Shown one piece after another: positions 42,262-49,363 of a DNA stretch of 64,000 nucleotides. A program made the position numbers and the translations under genes. The first letter of the stretch is position 1. Each line of letters begins with the position of its first letter. Location: the NCBI RefSeq assembly GCF_000092425.1, contig NC_014221.1, forward strand, positions 2,051,001 to 2,115,000, in the 5' to 3' direction. The notes under the pieces are model-generated. The model had not been told where the DNA came from. It ran no database searches and was given only the letters and a program-made list of their open reading frames with translations. The stretch comes from Truepera radiovictrix DSM 17093. GTDB taxonomy: Bacteria > Deinococcota > Deinococci > Deinococcales > Trueperaceae.

Positions 42262-43407
42262 GTGCGCATCGCTTATTTCACCGAGACCTTCTTGCCCAAA
42301 ATCGACGGCATCGTCACCCGGCTCACGCGCACGTTAGAGCAGCTGCGGGCGCTCGGGCACGAGGCGCTGGTCTTCGCGCCGCACAAACCCCCCGAGACCT
42401 ACGCCGGGTTTCGGGTCGTGCGGGTGCCGGGGGTGCCCTTTCGCCCCTGGTACCCCGAGCTGATGCTAGGACTCCCGCGCCCGCGTCTGGGCCGCGAACT
42501 CGACGCTTTCGCCCCCGACATCGTGCACGTCGTCAACCCGGTCATCTTGGGTCTTTGGGGCACAGCCATCGCCAAACAGCGCAACCTGCCCCTGCTAGCG
42601 TCGTTTCACACCGACTTACCGCAGTACGTCACGCACCTCAAGCTGGGGTTTTTAAAACCGCTCTCGCACACCTGGATCCGCGACGTCCACAACCAAGCGC
42701 ACGTCAACCTCTGCACGAGCCAACCGATGGTCAACTCGGCCAGGGGCTTGGGGATCAAACGGGTGCGGCTCTGGCCCAAAGCGGTCGACACCGAGCGCTA
42801 CCAGCCGACGAACCGGAGCGCGGCGATGCGCGAACGCCTCTCCGGCGGGCACCCCGACGCGCCCTTGATGATCTACGTGGGGCGGCTGTCGCACGAAAAG
42901 CGCCTCGACTGGCTCTACGCCCCCATCACCCAGCTCCCCGGGGTGCGGTTGGCGATGGTCGGCTCCGGCCCCGCCGAGAGCTTTTTGCGCGAGCGCTTCA
43001 AGGACACGCCGACGGTCTTTACGGGGTACATGAGCGGCGACGAGCTCGCGCAGGCGTACGCCAGCGCCGACGTGTTCGCTTTCCCCTCGGACACCGAGAC
43101 CCTGGGGTTCGTCGCGATGGAGGCGATGGCCTCGGGGGTGCCGGTCGTCGGCGCGCGGGCCGGCGGGATCCCCGACGTCATCCGCGAGGGTGAAACGGGG
43201 CTGATGTTCTCCCCCGGCGACCTGGGCGACCTCACCGAAAAGCTCCGGACGCTCCTCTTTAACCCCGAGCTGCGGCGCGCCATGGGCGAGCGGGCGCGGC
43301 AGGACATGGAGCGCTGGAGTTGGCGCGCCGCCACCGAGGCGCTGCTGACGTTTTACGAGCGCGCCGCGACCATCCACCGCCGCTACGACCCGCCGAGCAA
43401 GTACTAG
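42262..43407 (+). CDS. sqdX: SqdX-like glycosyltransferase (probable sulfoquinovosyltransferase)
   Basis: GT4 glycosyltransferase, 381 aa, thought to move sulfoquinovose from its UDP form to diacylglycerol. Similarity to plant SQD2 and cyanobacterial SqdX is visible along the length: PHKPPETYAGFRVVRVPGVPFRPWYPE, RVRLWPKAVDTERYQP, PLMIYVGRLSHEKRLDWL, TVFTGYMSGDELAQAYASADVFAFPSDTETLGFVAMEAMASGVPVVGARAGGIPDVI, including the E-x7-E nucleotide-sugar motif. Other GT4 lipid transferases look alike, so the assignment leans on sqdB. GTG start 6 nt after TACGCT (42250-42255), leaderless. Its 5' end is duplicated at 41356. Confidence 0.8.
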   Translation: MRIAYFTETFLPKIDGIVTRLTRTLEQLRALGHEALVFAPHKPPETYAGFRVVRVPGVPFRPWYPELMLGLPRPRLGRELDAFAPDIVHVVNPVILGLWGTAIAKQRNLPLLASFHTDLPQYVTHLKLGFLKPLSHTWIRDVHNQAHVNLCTSQPMVNSARGLGIKRVRLWPKAVDTERYQPTNRSAAMRERLSGGHPDAPLMIYVGRLSHEKRLDWLYAPITQLPGVRLAMVGSGPAESFLRERFKDTPTVFTGYMSGDELAQAYASADVFAFPSDTETLGFVAMEAMASGVPVVGARAGGIPDVIREGETGLMFSPGDLGDLTEKLRTLLFNPELRRAMGERARQDMERWSWRAATEALLTFYERAATIHRRYDPPSKY

Positions 43408-43416
43408 GGCTCCTAG

Positions 43417-43500
43417 GTGTGTGGCCTGTGGCACGTAGCGATGCTCACCGCCACGAGCCATAGGCCACGAACCACAGGCCACGAACCACAGGCCACACAC
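43417..43500. repeat. Heptamer repeat array C (foldback) after sqdX
   Basis: GTGTGTGGCCTGTGG (43417-43431) is the exact inverse of 43486-43500. Seven-bp units run through it, for example CACGAGC, CATAGGC, CACGAAC, CACAGGC, CACGAAC, CACAGGC, CACACAC. It starts 9 nt after the sqdX stop. Confidence 0.8.
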
Positions 43501-43541
43501 AACCGAACGCCCGACGCCGACTTTTGCGGTAGCATAACCCC

Positions 43542-44441
43542 ATGACGGTGCGCGCTCTTGAAAGTCGTGACTTCCCGGACCTGTTGGCGCTCCTTAAACT
43601 TCAAGACGAGGACGCCGCGCACCGCAGCATGACGCCGGAGAGCCGCAGCGTCGAGGAGCTCGCCCTCGAGCTCGGCGAGCTCTCCCCCTACAGCGAACTC
43701 GTCCCGCTGGTGCTCGAGAGCGACGCCGGGCTCACCGCCTACGTCGCGCTCTGCCGCTACGACGGCGAGGCCTTTTTGGAGGGGCCTCTTATGCACCCCG
43801 AGGCTAGCGTCGAGGAGGTCAAACCGCTCGTGCTCGAGGCGACCGCCGAGGCCAAGCGGCGCGGGTTCGCCTTTGTCGAAGCGTTTGTCGATGAGGAAAA
43901 CCGGCGGGCGCAGCAGGTGCTCTCGGAAGCCGCCTTTGAACCCTTTCGCACGACCTACATCTACACCTTTACCCGCGGCACCCCCCTCGCCCCCCTCGCC
44001 CCCAGTCCCTTCCGCTTCGAGCGCACCAAAACGGTCGACCTCTCCTCGTACCGCGACCTCTACCGCGAGACGAGCGACAACTGGGCGACGCGGCTCGCGT
44101 GGCGCGACGAGGACCTCTTGGAGCGCTTTGCCGACCCCAACGTGACGCTCACGCTCGCCTACAGGGGCGACAAGCTCGTCGGGCACCTCGAGCTCGAGCG
44201 CTTCCCCGACGAAGGCTACGCCGAAGTGGCCTACTTCGGCGTCTTGCCGGAGGCGCGCGGCCAGAAGCTCGGCCGCGAACTCCTGCTGCGCGGCCTTCAC
44301 GAAGCCTTCGCCGACGAGGCCATCGAACAGGTCCTCGCCCGCGCCCAGGACGACGAGCGCGCCGCGTCGTTTGCCTTAGAGGGGGTCGGTTTTCGGCTCT
44401 CGCACGGGGTGGTGGCCTTTACCTTGGAGCTCGAGCCTTAA
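43542..44441 (+). CDS. GNAT-family acetyltransferase with two tandem domains
   Basis: 299-aa protein with two GNAT folds: residues 1-145 (MTVRALESRDFPDLLALLKLQDEDAA...) and 155-299. The C-terminal copy has the acetyl-CoA loop FGVLPEARGQKLGRELLLRGL (V-x-P-x-x-R-G-x-x-L/I-G); the N-terminal copy is degenerate. The acceptor is unknown. TAGCAT at 43530-43535 lies 6 nt before the ATG, leaderless. The last 27 bp before its stop are repeated at 45559-45585, which shows that the gene once ended next to the permease at 45567. Confidence 0.88.
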   Translation: MTVRALESRDFPDLLALLKLQDEDAAHRSMTPESRSVEELALELGELSPYSELVPLVLESDAGLTAYVALCRYDGEAFLEGPLMHPEASVEEVKPLVLEATAEAKRRGFAFVEAFVDEENRRAQQVLSEAAFEPFRTTYIYTFTRGTPLAPLAPSPFRFERTKTVDLSSYRDLYRETSDNWATRLAWRDEDLLERFADPNVTLTLAYRGDKLVGHLELERFPDEGYAEVAYFGVLPEARGQKLGRELLLRGLHEAFADEAIEQVLARAQDDERAASFALEGVGFRLSHGVVAFTLELEP

Positions 44442-44823
44442 GCCTCACGTCACCCCAGCGAACCCGTTAAACAGCGAGAGTAGAGCTTAAGAAGGTTTCA
44501 TTAAGCTTCCACTTAGCAATCACTGTAAACTGCTAACATCCTCGAAGCAACAAAGGGGGTGGCAGCCTTTGCCCAGATAGCCCTTCTGCAAGTTGGCGGT
44601 TCATCTAGGAGCTGGTCGGCTTTCAACCTTCTCGTAGGTTGTCAGGGGGCATCTTGAACGCTCCTAATTCTCGTGCAACGAAACTTTTTTCTGCTCAGGT
44701 GAACTTCTCTTCGGGTGCGTTGAGCCCTGGTACGTATCGCTGGCACGTCATTGCAACCAGTGGCAGCGGTAGCCTTGACATGTTCCCAAAAGGTTGACCT
44801 TGGCTCTGCGGAGGCATATGGAC
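44442..44823. other. Lower-GC acquired DNA before the fasciclin gene
   Basis: 382 bp that begin just after the GNAT stop. The first 165 bp are AT-richer than the window average, with no gene seen; the rest holds an open frame without a proper start (44609-44797). Confidence 0.55.
44609..44797 (+). pseudogene. Remnant of a gene 3' end
   Basis: Open frame of 62 codons with no good start, ending FSAQVNFSSGALSPGTYRW and then HVIATSGSGSLDMFPKG. The SPGTYRWHVIATSGSG segment looks like the last strands of a beta-sandwich domain. It probably is the truncated end of a secreted protein carried in with the insert. Confidence 0.35.
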
Positions 44824-45345
44824 ATGAGATACGGTTTCGTCCTTTTAATCCTGTTGCTGTTCACTGCTTGCGGCTCAACGACAAGCCCCATCTCAGACCC
44901 TGGTCTACTCGGTCAGGTTTTGGTTGGTGTTGAGCCAACTGAACCCGCGTTCGGAACGTTCTCTAGTGCGCTTGCTGACGAAGAGCTGGCAGATGTTCGT
45001 GAACTGCTCATGCAAGAAGGGCCATATACAGTGTTCGTTCCCGGCAACGCGGCCTTCGACGCGTACTTCGAGGCGCGCGGCATCACCAAAGAGGCGTTTT
45101 TGGCGAGTGACGAGATGCCCGAGATCATCCGTGCTCACATCGCACTCGGCAAGTACAACGCCGATACACTGCTTGGTAACGACACTTTGACCGCCGAGAA
45201 CCTCAACGGTGACACATTGACGATCAGCCGAGAAGGCGACGACTTTTACGTCAACGGCGTCCCAGTTGACGGCCCCGTTGTCGAGGGAACAGGGAACGTC
45301 AAGAACGGTGCACTCCACTTCCTCTTAGGCGTCATTGAACCCTAG
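44824..45345 (+). CDS. Fasciclin-domain lipoprotein
   Basis: Surface lipoprotein of 173 aa. MRYGFVLLILLLFTAC is a lipoprotein signal with Cys16 as anchor. One fasciclin (FAS1) domain follows: FGTFSSALADEELADVRELLMQEGPYTVFVPGNAAFDAYF (the conserved TVFVPxNxAF), then VLL-type H-box region IIRAHIALGKYNADTLL and a final VVEGTGNVKNGALHFLLGVIEP. Such domains mediate adhesion. ATG 44824 follows GGAGG at good distance. Its codon use is less GC-rich than its neighbours', and flanking duplications mark it as acquired. Confidence 0.85.
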   Translation: MRYGFVLLILLLFTACGSTTSPISDPGLLGQVLVGVEPTEPAFGTFSSALADEELADVRELLMQEGPYTVFVPGNAAFDAYFEARGITKEAFLASDEMPEIIRAHIALGKYNADTLLGNDTLTAENLNGDTLTISREGDDFYVNGVPVDGPVVEGTGNVKNGALHFLLGVIEP

Positions 45346-45371
45346 CTGAAGCGTCTCAACCAACCTCAGAC

Positions 45372-45399
45372 GGGCCGCTCTTAGGGGCGGCCCTTTTTC
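45372..45399 (+). terminator. Terminator after the fasciclin gene
   Basis: GGGCCGC (45372-45378) pairs with GCGGCCC (45387-45393), followed by TTTTT. Confidence 0.85.
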
Positions 45400-45416
45400 G
45401 TGCCGCATCCGCGCCG

Positions 45417-45563
45417 CCATAAACCCCCGGAGAGGATGCGTTGTTGCGCTCCGTTTTTCCACCCCAGCGCCCCTGCCGCGTCCCGCAGCGCGCTCCGGCA
45501 ACAGAGCCCAGCAGCGAGCACGTATGAAAGAGACCAAGTACATCTTCGTGACGGGTGGGGTGG
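45417..45563 (+). repeat. Duplicate of the pyrG promoter, leader and first codons
   Basis: 147 bp are 98% identical (3 mismatches) to 46863-47009. The copy holds the pyrG leader and its first 13 codons, up to the GGGTGGGGTGG, then switches to the GNAT 3' end. It is not a functional pyrG. Confidence 0.95.
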
Positions 45564-45589
45564 CCTTTACCTTGGAGCTCGAGCCCTAG
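45559..45589 (+). repeat. Copy of the GNAT gene 3' end
   Basis: 27 bp (45559-45585) are identical to 44411-44437; the copy then ends CCCTAG instead of CCTTAA. Read in the GNAT frame this is the likely original end of that gene, still overlapping the stop of the convergent permease. The switch from the pyrG copy lies within the shared GGGGTGG. Confidence 0.9.
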
Positions 45590-46790
45590 CGGGTCGCTCC
45601 GCGCGGGTGTCGCCGAGGGTGTCGCGGAGGTAGAGCTCGCGCACGAGCACCAACAAAAGCGCCAGAAGCGGCGCGGCGACGAGAGCGCCTAAAAGCCCCA
45701 AGAGGCTGGCGAGCGCGAACACGCCGATGATCCCTAGCACCGGCGGCAGGTCGACCGCCCGCCGCTGGATCAGCGGGTGGATGACGTTGCCCTCGAGCTG
45801 CTGAATGACGAGGTAGAAGAGCGCCACGTAGAGCGCAAGCAGCGGGCTCTGGGCGAACGCCAGCAGCACGGCCGGCACCGCCGCTAGCACCGGGCCGATG
45901 TTGGGGATGAACTCGAAAAGGGCGGCGATAACGCCCAGCACAAAGGCGAGCGGCACGCCGAGCACCCAGAGCCCCACGCCCGTCACGGTGCCGATTAAAA
46001 GCATCGAGATAAGTTGCCCCACGAGCCACGCGCGCAGGGTGTAGCCGAGCTTGCTGGTGACCTCGCGCGCGCGGCGGCGCTGCGGCGGCGGCCACAGGCT
46101 GACCAGGCCCTCTTGGTAGTAGCGCGGATGGATGGCCAAAAAGAGCCCCACGAAAAAGATGAAGACGCCGTAGAAGACGAGGGTGGTGAGCGAGGTGATG
46201 AGCTGCGTCGTCTGCGCCAGCACCTGCGACAGCATCTGCCCCAACCGATCAGCCCCCTCGTCGGGTGCGGGGAGGAGCGCGCGGAGGCTGTCGTACCACG
46301 GCGTTCCGCCGAGCTCCGCCTCGAGGTTCTGCAAAAACCGGGGCAGCCCCTCGAAGAGCGCTACCGCTTGCGCGGCCAGCGTAGGCCCCAAGAGCGAGAG
46401 GGCAAGGGCGAAAACGCCGGCGAAAAGCAGCAGCGTGAGCGCGAGCGACCAACCGCGCGGCAGCGACAGGTAGCGGCGAAAAAGGCTCGAGGCGGCGTCT
46501 AGAAACACGCCGAACAGGAGCCCGATAAAGGCGAGCAGGAAGATGTCGGCGAGGCGCCACAGCAAAAGCGCCCCCAGCACGGTGAGGCCGACGATACCGG
46601 TCGCGATCAGCACGCGTTTGGCGTAGGTGCCTAGCGTCATCTCTTTGGCGATCACCCTCACCGGTGAGGCCCACTTCGGTCCACGCACGTCGTCTCCTCT
46701 CTGGCCACGCGTCGCCACGAAAAGCGCCCCAGAAGCGTCGTTAGCGGTCTTTGTGGCACCCGCCGGAAGCGCTGGCGCAACCGCGGACAC
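45567..46790 (-). CDS. AI-2E family (PerM/TqsA-like) membrane transporter
   Basis: Permease of the AI-2E/PerM family, 407 aa, about eight membrane helices. Family motifs: FEFIPNIGPVLAAVPAVLLAF and QQLEGNVIHPLIQRRAVDLPPVLGIIGVFALASLLGLLGALVAAPL. GTG 46790 has GGAGG at good distance, although the first 50 residues are unlike the family and an ATG at 46640 is an alternative. The last codons lie inside the copied GNAT 3' end, so permease and GNAT genes were convergent and overlapping before the fasciclin insert. Substrates in the family range from signal molecules to Na+/H+; unknown here. Confidence 0.88.
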   Translation of the reverse strand: MSAVAPALPAGATKTANDASGALFVATRGQRGDDVRGPKWASPVRVIAKEMTLGTYAKRVLIATGIVGLTVLGALLLWRLADIFLLAFIGLLFGVFLDAASSLFRRYLSLPRGWSLALTLLLFAGVFALALSLLGPTLAAQAVALFEGLPRFLQNLEAELGGTPWYDSLRALLPAPDEGADRLGQMLSQVLAQTTQLITSLTTLVFYGVFIFFVGLFLAIHPRYYQEGLVSLWPPPQRRRAREVTSKLGYTLRAWLVGQLISMLLIGTVTGVGLWVLGVPLAFVLGVIAALFEFIPNIGPVLAAVPAVLLAFAQSPLLALYVALFYLVIQQLEGNVIHPLIQRRAVDLPPVLGIIGVFALASLLGLLGALVAAPLLALLLVLVRELYLRDTLGDTRAERPARARAPR

Positions 46791-46862
46791 AGCGGCCCCT
46801 CCACCATAACAGGCCCAACCACCCGCCAGCCTAGAGCGCGGGACCGCTCCCCATCCGTGCTA

Positions 46863-46969
46863 CCATAAACCCCCGGAGAGGATGCGTTGTTGCGCTCCGT
46901 TTTTCCACCAGAGCGCCCCTGCCGCGTCCCGCAGCGCGCTCCGGCGACAGAGCCCAGCAGCGAGCACGT
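46863..46969 (+). promoter_or_regulatory. pyrG leader region (source of the duplicated segment)
   Basis: 107-nt leader before pyrG, preceded by a TACCAT box (46861-46866). It contains an ATG at 46881 that opens a frame of about 48 codons running into pyrG in another frame (starting MRCCAPFF). It may be an upstream ORF or chance. The leader is conserved almost perfectly in the copy at 45417. Confidence 0.4.
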
Positions 46970-48655
46970 ATGAAAGAGACCAAGTACATCTTCGTGACGG
47001 GTGGGGTGGTGTCGTCCTTGGGTAAGGGCATCGTCACCTCGAGCCTCGGGGCGCTCTTGCGCGCGCGCGGCTACCGCGTCACGGCCGTCAAGATCGACCC
47101 CTACATCAACGTGGACGCGGGCACCATGCGCCCGTACGAACACGGCGAGGTCTTCGTCACCGCCGACGGCGCCGAGACCGACCTCGACCTAGGCACCTAC
47201 GAACGCTTTTTGGACGTGCCGATGAGCCGCGCGAACAACATCACCACCGGGCAGGTCTATTTGCGGGTCATCGAGCGCGAGCGCGCGGGTGAGTACCTGT
47301 CGCAGACCGTGCAGGTGATCCCGCACGTAACCGACGAGATCAAGGGGCGCATCCGCGAGGCGGGCCGCGCCGTGGGCGCCGAGGTGGTGCTCGTCGAGGT
47401 CGGCGGGACGGTCGGCGACATCGAGTCGCTCCCCTTTTTGGAGGCCATCCGGCAGCTGCGCTTCGAGGTGGGGGGCGGCAACGCGCTCTACCTGCACGTC
47501 ACGCTCCTGCCCTACCTGGGCACCAGCGAGGAGTTCAAGACCAAACCCACCCAGCACTCGGTCGCGACCCTGCGCAGCGTCGGCATCCAACCCGACGGCA
47601 TCGTGCTGCGCTCGCCGAGCCCGGTGCCCGAGGAGGTGAGCCGCAAGATCGCGCTCTTTACGAACGTCGAGGCGCGCGACGTCTTTAACTCGTTTGACAC
47701 CGACATCATCTACGAGGTGCCGGAGATCCTCGAGCAGCAGGGGCTGGGCCGCTTCGTCGAGCGCCGCTTGGAGCTCGAGAAAGTCACTCCCGAGCTGCAC
47801 GCCTGGCACAAGGCGGTGCGCGTTTTGCGCAACCCCAAAAGGCAGGTCACCATCGGCGTGGTCGGCAAGTACGTGGCCATGCCCGACGCCTACTTGAGCC
47901 TCACCGAGGCGCTTAAACACGCCGGCATCGCCAACGAGGCGCGGCTCGAGCTACGCTGGGTGAGCGCCGAAGCGCTCGTGGAGGGCGACCTGAGCCCCTT
48001 GGCCGAGCTCGACGGTATCCTCGTACCGGGCGGTTTCGGCGTGCGCGGCATCGAGGGCAAGGTGCGCGCGGCACGCTACGCCCGGGAGCGGGGGGTGCCC
48101 TACCTGGGGATCTGCCTGGGCATGCAGATCGCTGTCATCGAGTTTGCCCGCAACGTCGCGGGGCTGCAGGCGGCGAACTCGACCGAGTTCGACCCCTACA
48201 CGCCGCACCCGGTCATCGACCTCATGCCCGAACAGCGGGGGCTCGCCGACACGGGCGGCACCATGCGCCTGGGCGACTGGCCCATGCAGGTGGCTCCCGA
48301 CACGCGCCTCCATGAACTCTACAAAGACCGCCTGGACCACCGCGGCGTGGTGTTCGAGCGCCACCGCCACCGCTTCGAGGTCAACCCGGCGTACGTGACA
48401 CCCCTGCAGGAGGCGGGGCTCACGGTCTCCGGCGTGACCCCGGGGATGGCGGGGCGCGGCGCGGGGCTCGTCGAGGCCGTCGAGCTCCCCGAGCACCCCT
48501 TTTTCGTCGCTCTGCAGTCGCACCCCGAGTTCGGCACGCGGCCGATGCGCCCCTCGCCGCCCTTTCGCGGCTTCGTGGGGGCGGCGGTGCGCTACGGGGA
48601 GGCGCGCGCGGCCCGTGAGGCCGGCGCCGAGGCGGACGTCCGTGCGCGGGCCTAG
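46970..48655 (+). CDS. pyrG: CTP synthase
   Basis: Makes CTP from UTP, ATP and glutamine, 561 aa. The synthase domain has KYIFVTGGVVSSLGKGIVTSSLGALLRARGYRVTAVKIDPYINVDAGTM; the glutamine amidotransferase domain has the nucleophile Cys in YLGICLGMQIAVIEFARNV and the His/Glu pair in LQSHPEFGTRP. Length is normal (about 540-560). The ATG at 46970 lacks a strong ribosome site. Promoter and 5' end are duplicated at 45417. udk follows 15 nt after the stop, giving a pyrimidine-nucleotide unit. Confidence 0.97.
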   Translation: MKETKYIFVTGGVVSSLGKGIVTSSLGALLRARGYRVTAVKIDPYINVDAGTMRPYEHGEVFVTADGAETDLDLGTYERFLDVPMSRANNITTGQVYLRVIERERAGEYLSQTVQVIPHVTDEIKGRIREAGRAVGAEVVLVEVGGTVGDIESLPFLEAIRQLRFEVGGGNALYLHVTLLPYLGTSEEFKTKPTQHSVATLRSVGIQPDGIVLRSPSPVPEEVSRKIALFTNVEARDVFNSFDTDIIYEVPEILEQQGLGRFVERRLELEKVTPELHAWHKAVRVLRNPKRQVTIGVVGKYVAMPDAYLSLTEALKHAGIANEARLELRWVSAEALVEGDLSPLAELDGILVPGGFGVRGIEGKVRAARYARERGVPYLGICLGMQIAVIEFARNVAGLQAANSTEFDPYTPHPVIDLMPEQRGLADTGGTMRLGDWPMQVAPDTRLHELYKDRLDHRGVVFERHRHRFEVNPAYVTPLQEAGLTVSGVTPGMAGRGAGLVEAVELPEHPFFVALQSHPEFGTRPMRPSPPFRGFVGAAVRYGEARAAREAGAEADVRARA

Positions 48656-48670
48656 GCCGGTGGGGGACGC

Positions 48671-49363
48671 GTGAACCTCGCCCGCTCCGCGGAGACCCAA
48701 ACGCTGGTGATCGGGCTCGCCGGCGGCACCGGTTCGGGCAAGACCACCGTCTCGGAGGCCGTTAGGCGCGCCGCCGGCCCCGAGCGCGTCCTCATCTTGC
48801 CGCAAGACGCCTACTACCGCGCGCAGAGCGAGCTGCCCTTCGCGGTGCGCGAGCGCACCAACTACGACGAACCGAGCGCCTTCGACACGCCCCTACTCAT
48901 CGAACAGCTCGACGCCCTCTTGCGCGGCGAAGCGGTGGCGCGGCCCGTGTACGACTTTGCCCGGCACGACCGCGCGGCGACCACGGTGCACGTCACCCCG
49001 CGCCCCGTCATCGTGGTCGAGGGCATCTTGGTGCTTCACGACCCCGCCTTGCGCGAGCGCTTTACCCTCCGCGTCTTTGTCGACGCGCCCCCCGACGAAC
49101 GCTTTATCCGGCGCCTCGAGCGCGACGTGCGCGAGCGGGGCCGGAGCGCGCAGAGCGTCATCGAGCAGTACCGCCGGAGCGTCAAACCGATGCACGACCT
49201 TTTCGTCGAACCGACCAAAGCCCACGCCGACCTCATCATCCCCGAAGGGGGCAACAACCGCGTCGCGCTCGAAGTCTTAAGCGCGTTTGTCGCGAGCTTT
49301 ACCGAGCGCCGCAGCGAACGCGCCACGGAACGCCGCGCGGGGCAACGCGAGGGGGCGGCGTGA
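48671..49363 (+). CDS. udk: Uridine kinase
   Basis: Phosphorylates uridine and cytidine for salvage, 230 aa. P-loop IGLAGGTGSGKTTVSEAV at residues 14-31, PQDAYYRAQSELPFAVRERTNYDEPSAFD, PVYDFARHDRAATTVHVTPRPVIVVEGILVLHDPALRERF and FIRRLERDVRERGRSAQSVIEQY are all typical. GTG start; it lies close behind pyrG and its stop overlaps the next gene's start (GTGA). The C-terminal 20 residues are a basic extension. Confidence 0.95.
   Translation: MNLARSAETQTLVIGLAGGTGSGKTTVSEAVRRAAGPERVLILPQDAYYRAQSELPFAVRERTNYDEPSAFDTPLLIEQLDALLRGEAVARPVYDFARHDRAATTVHVTPRPVIVVEGILVLHDPALRERFTLRVFVDAPPDERFIRRLERDVRERGRSAQSVIEQYRRSVKPMHDLFVEPTKAHADLIIPEGGNNRVALEVLSAFVASFTERRSERATERRAGQREGAA

Noticed and set aside
44794-44823. 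TTG 44794 as start of the fasciclin lipoprotein
   Set aside because: It would place ten residues before the lipoprotein signal; ATG 44824 has a well-spaced GGAGG.
46881-47028. Upstream ORF (starting MRCCAPFF) in the pyrG leader as a real leader peptide
   Set aside because: It runs into pyrG in another frame without a clear attenuator; translation cannot be supported.
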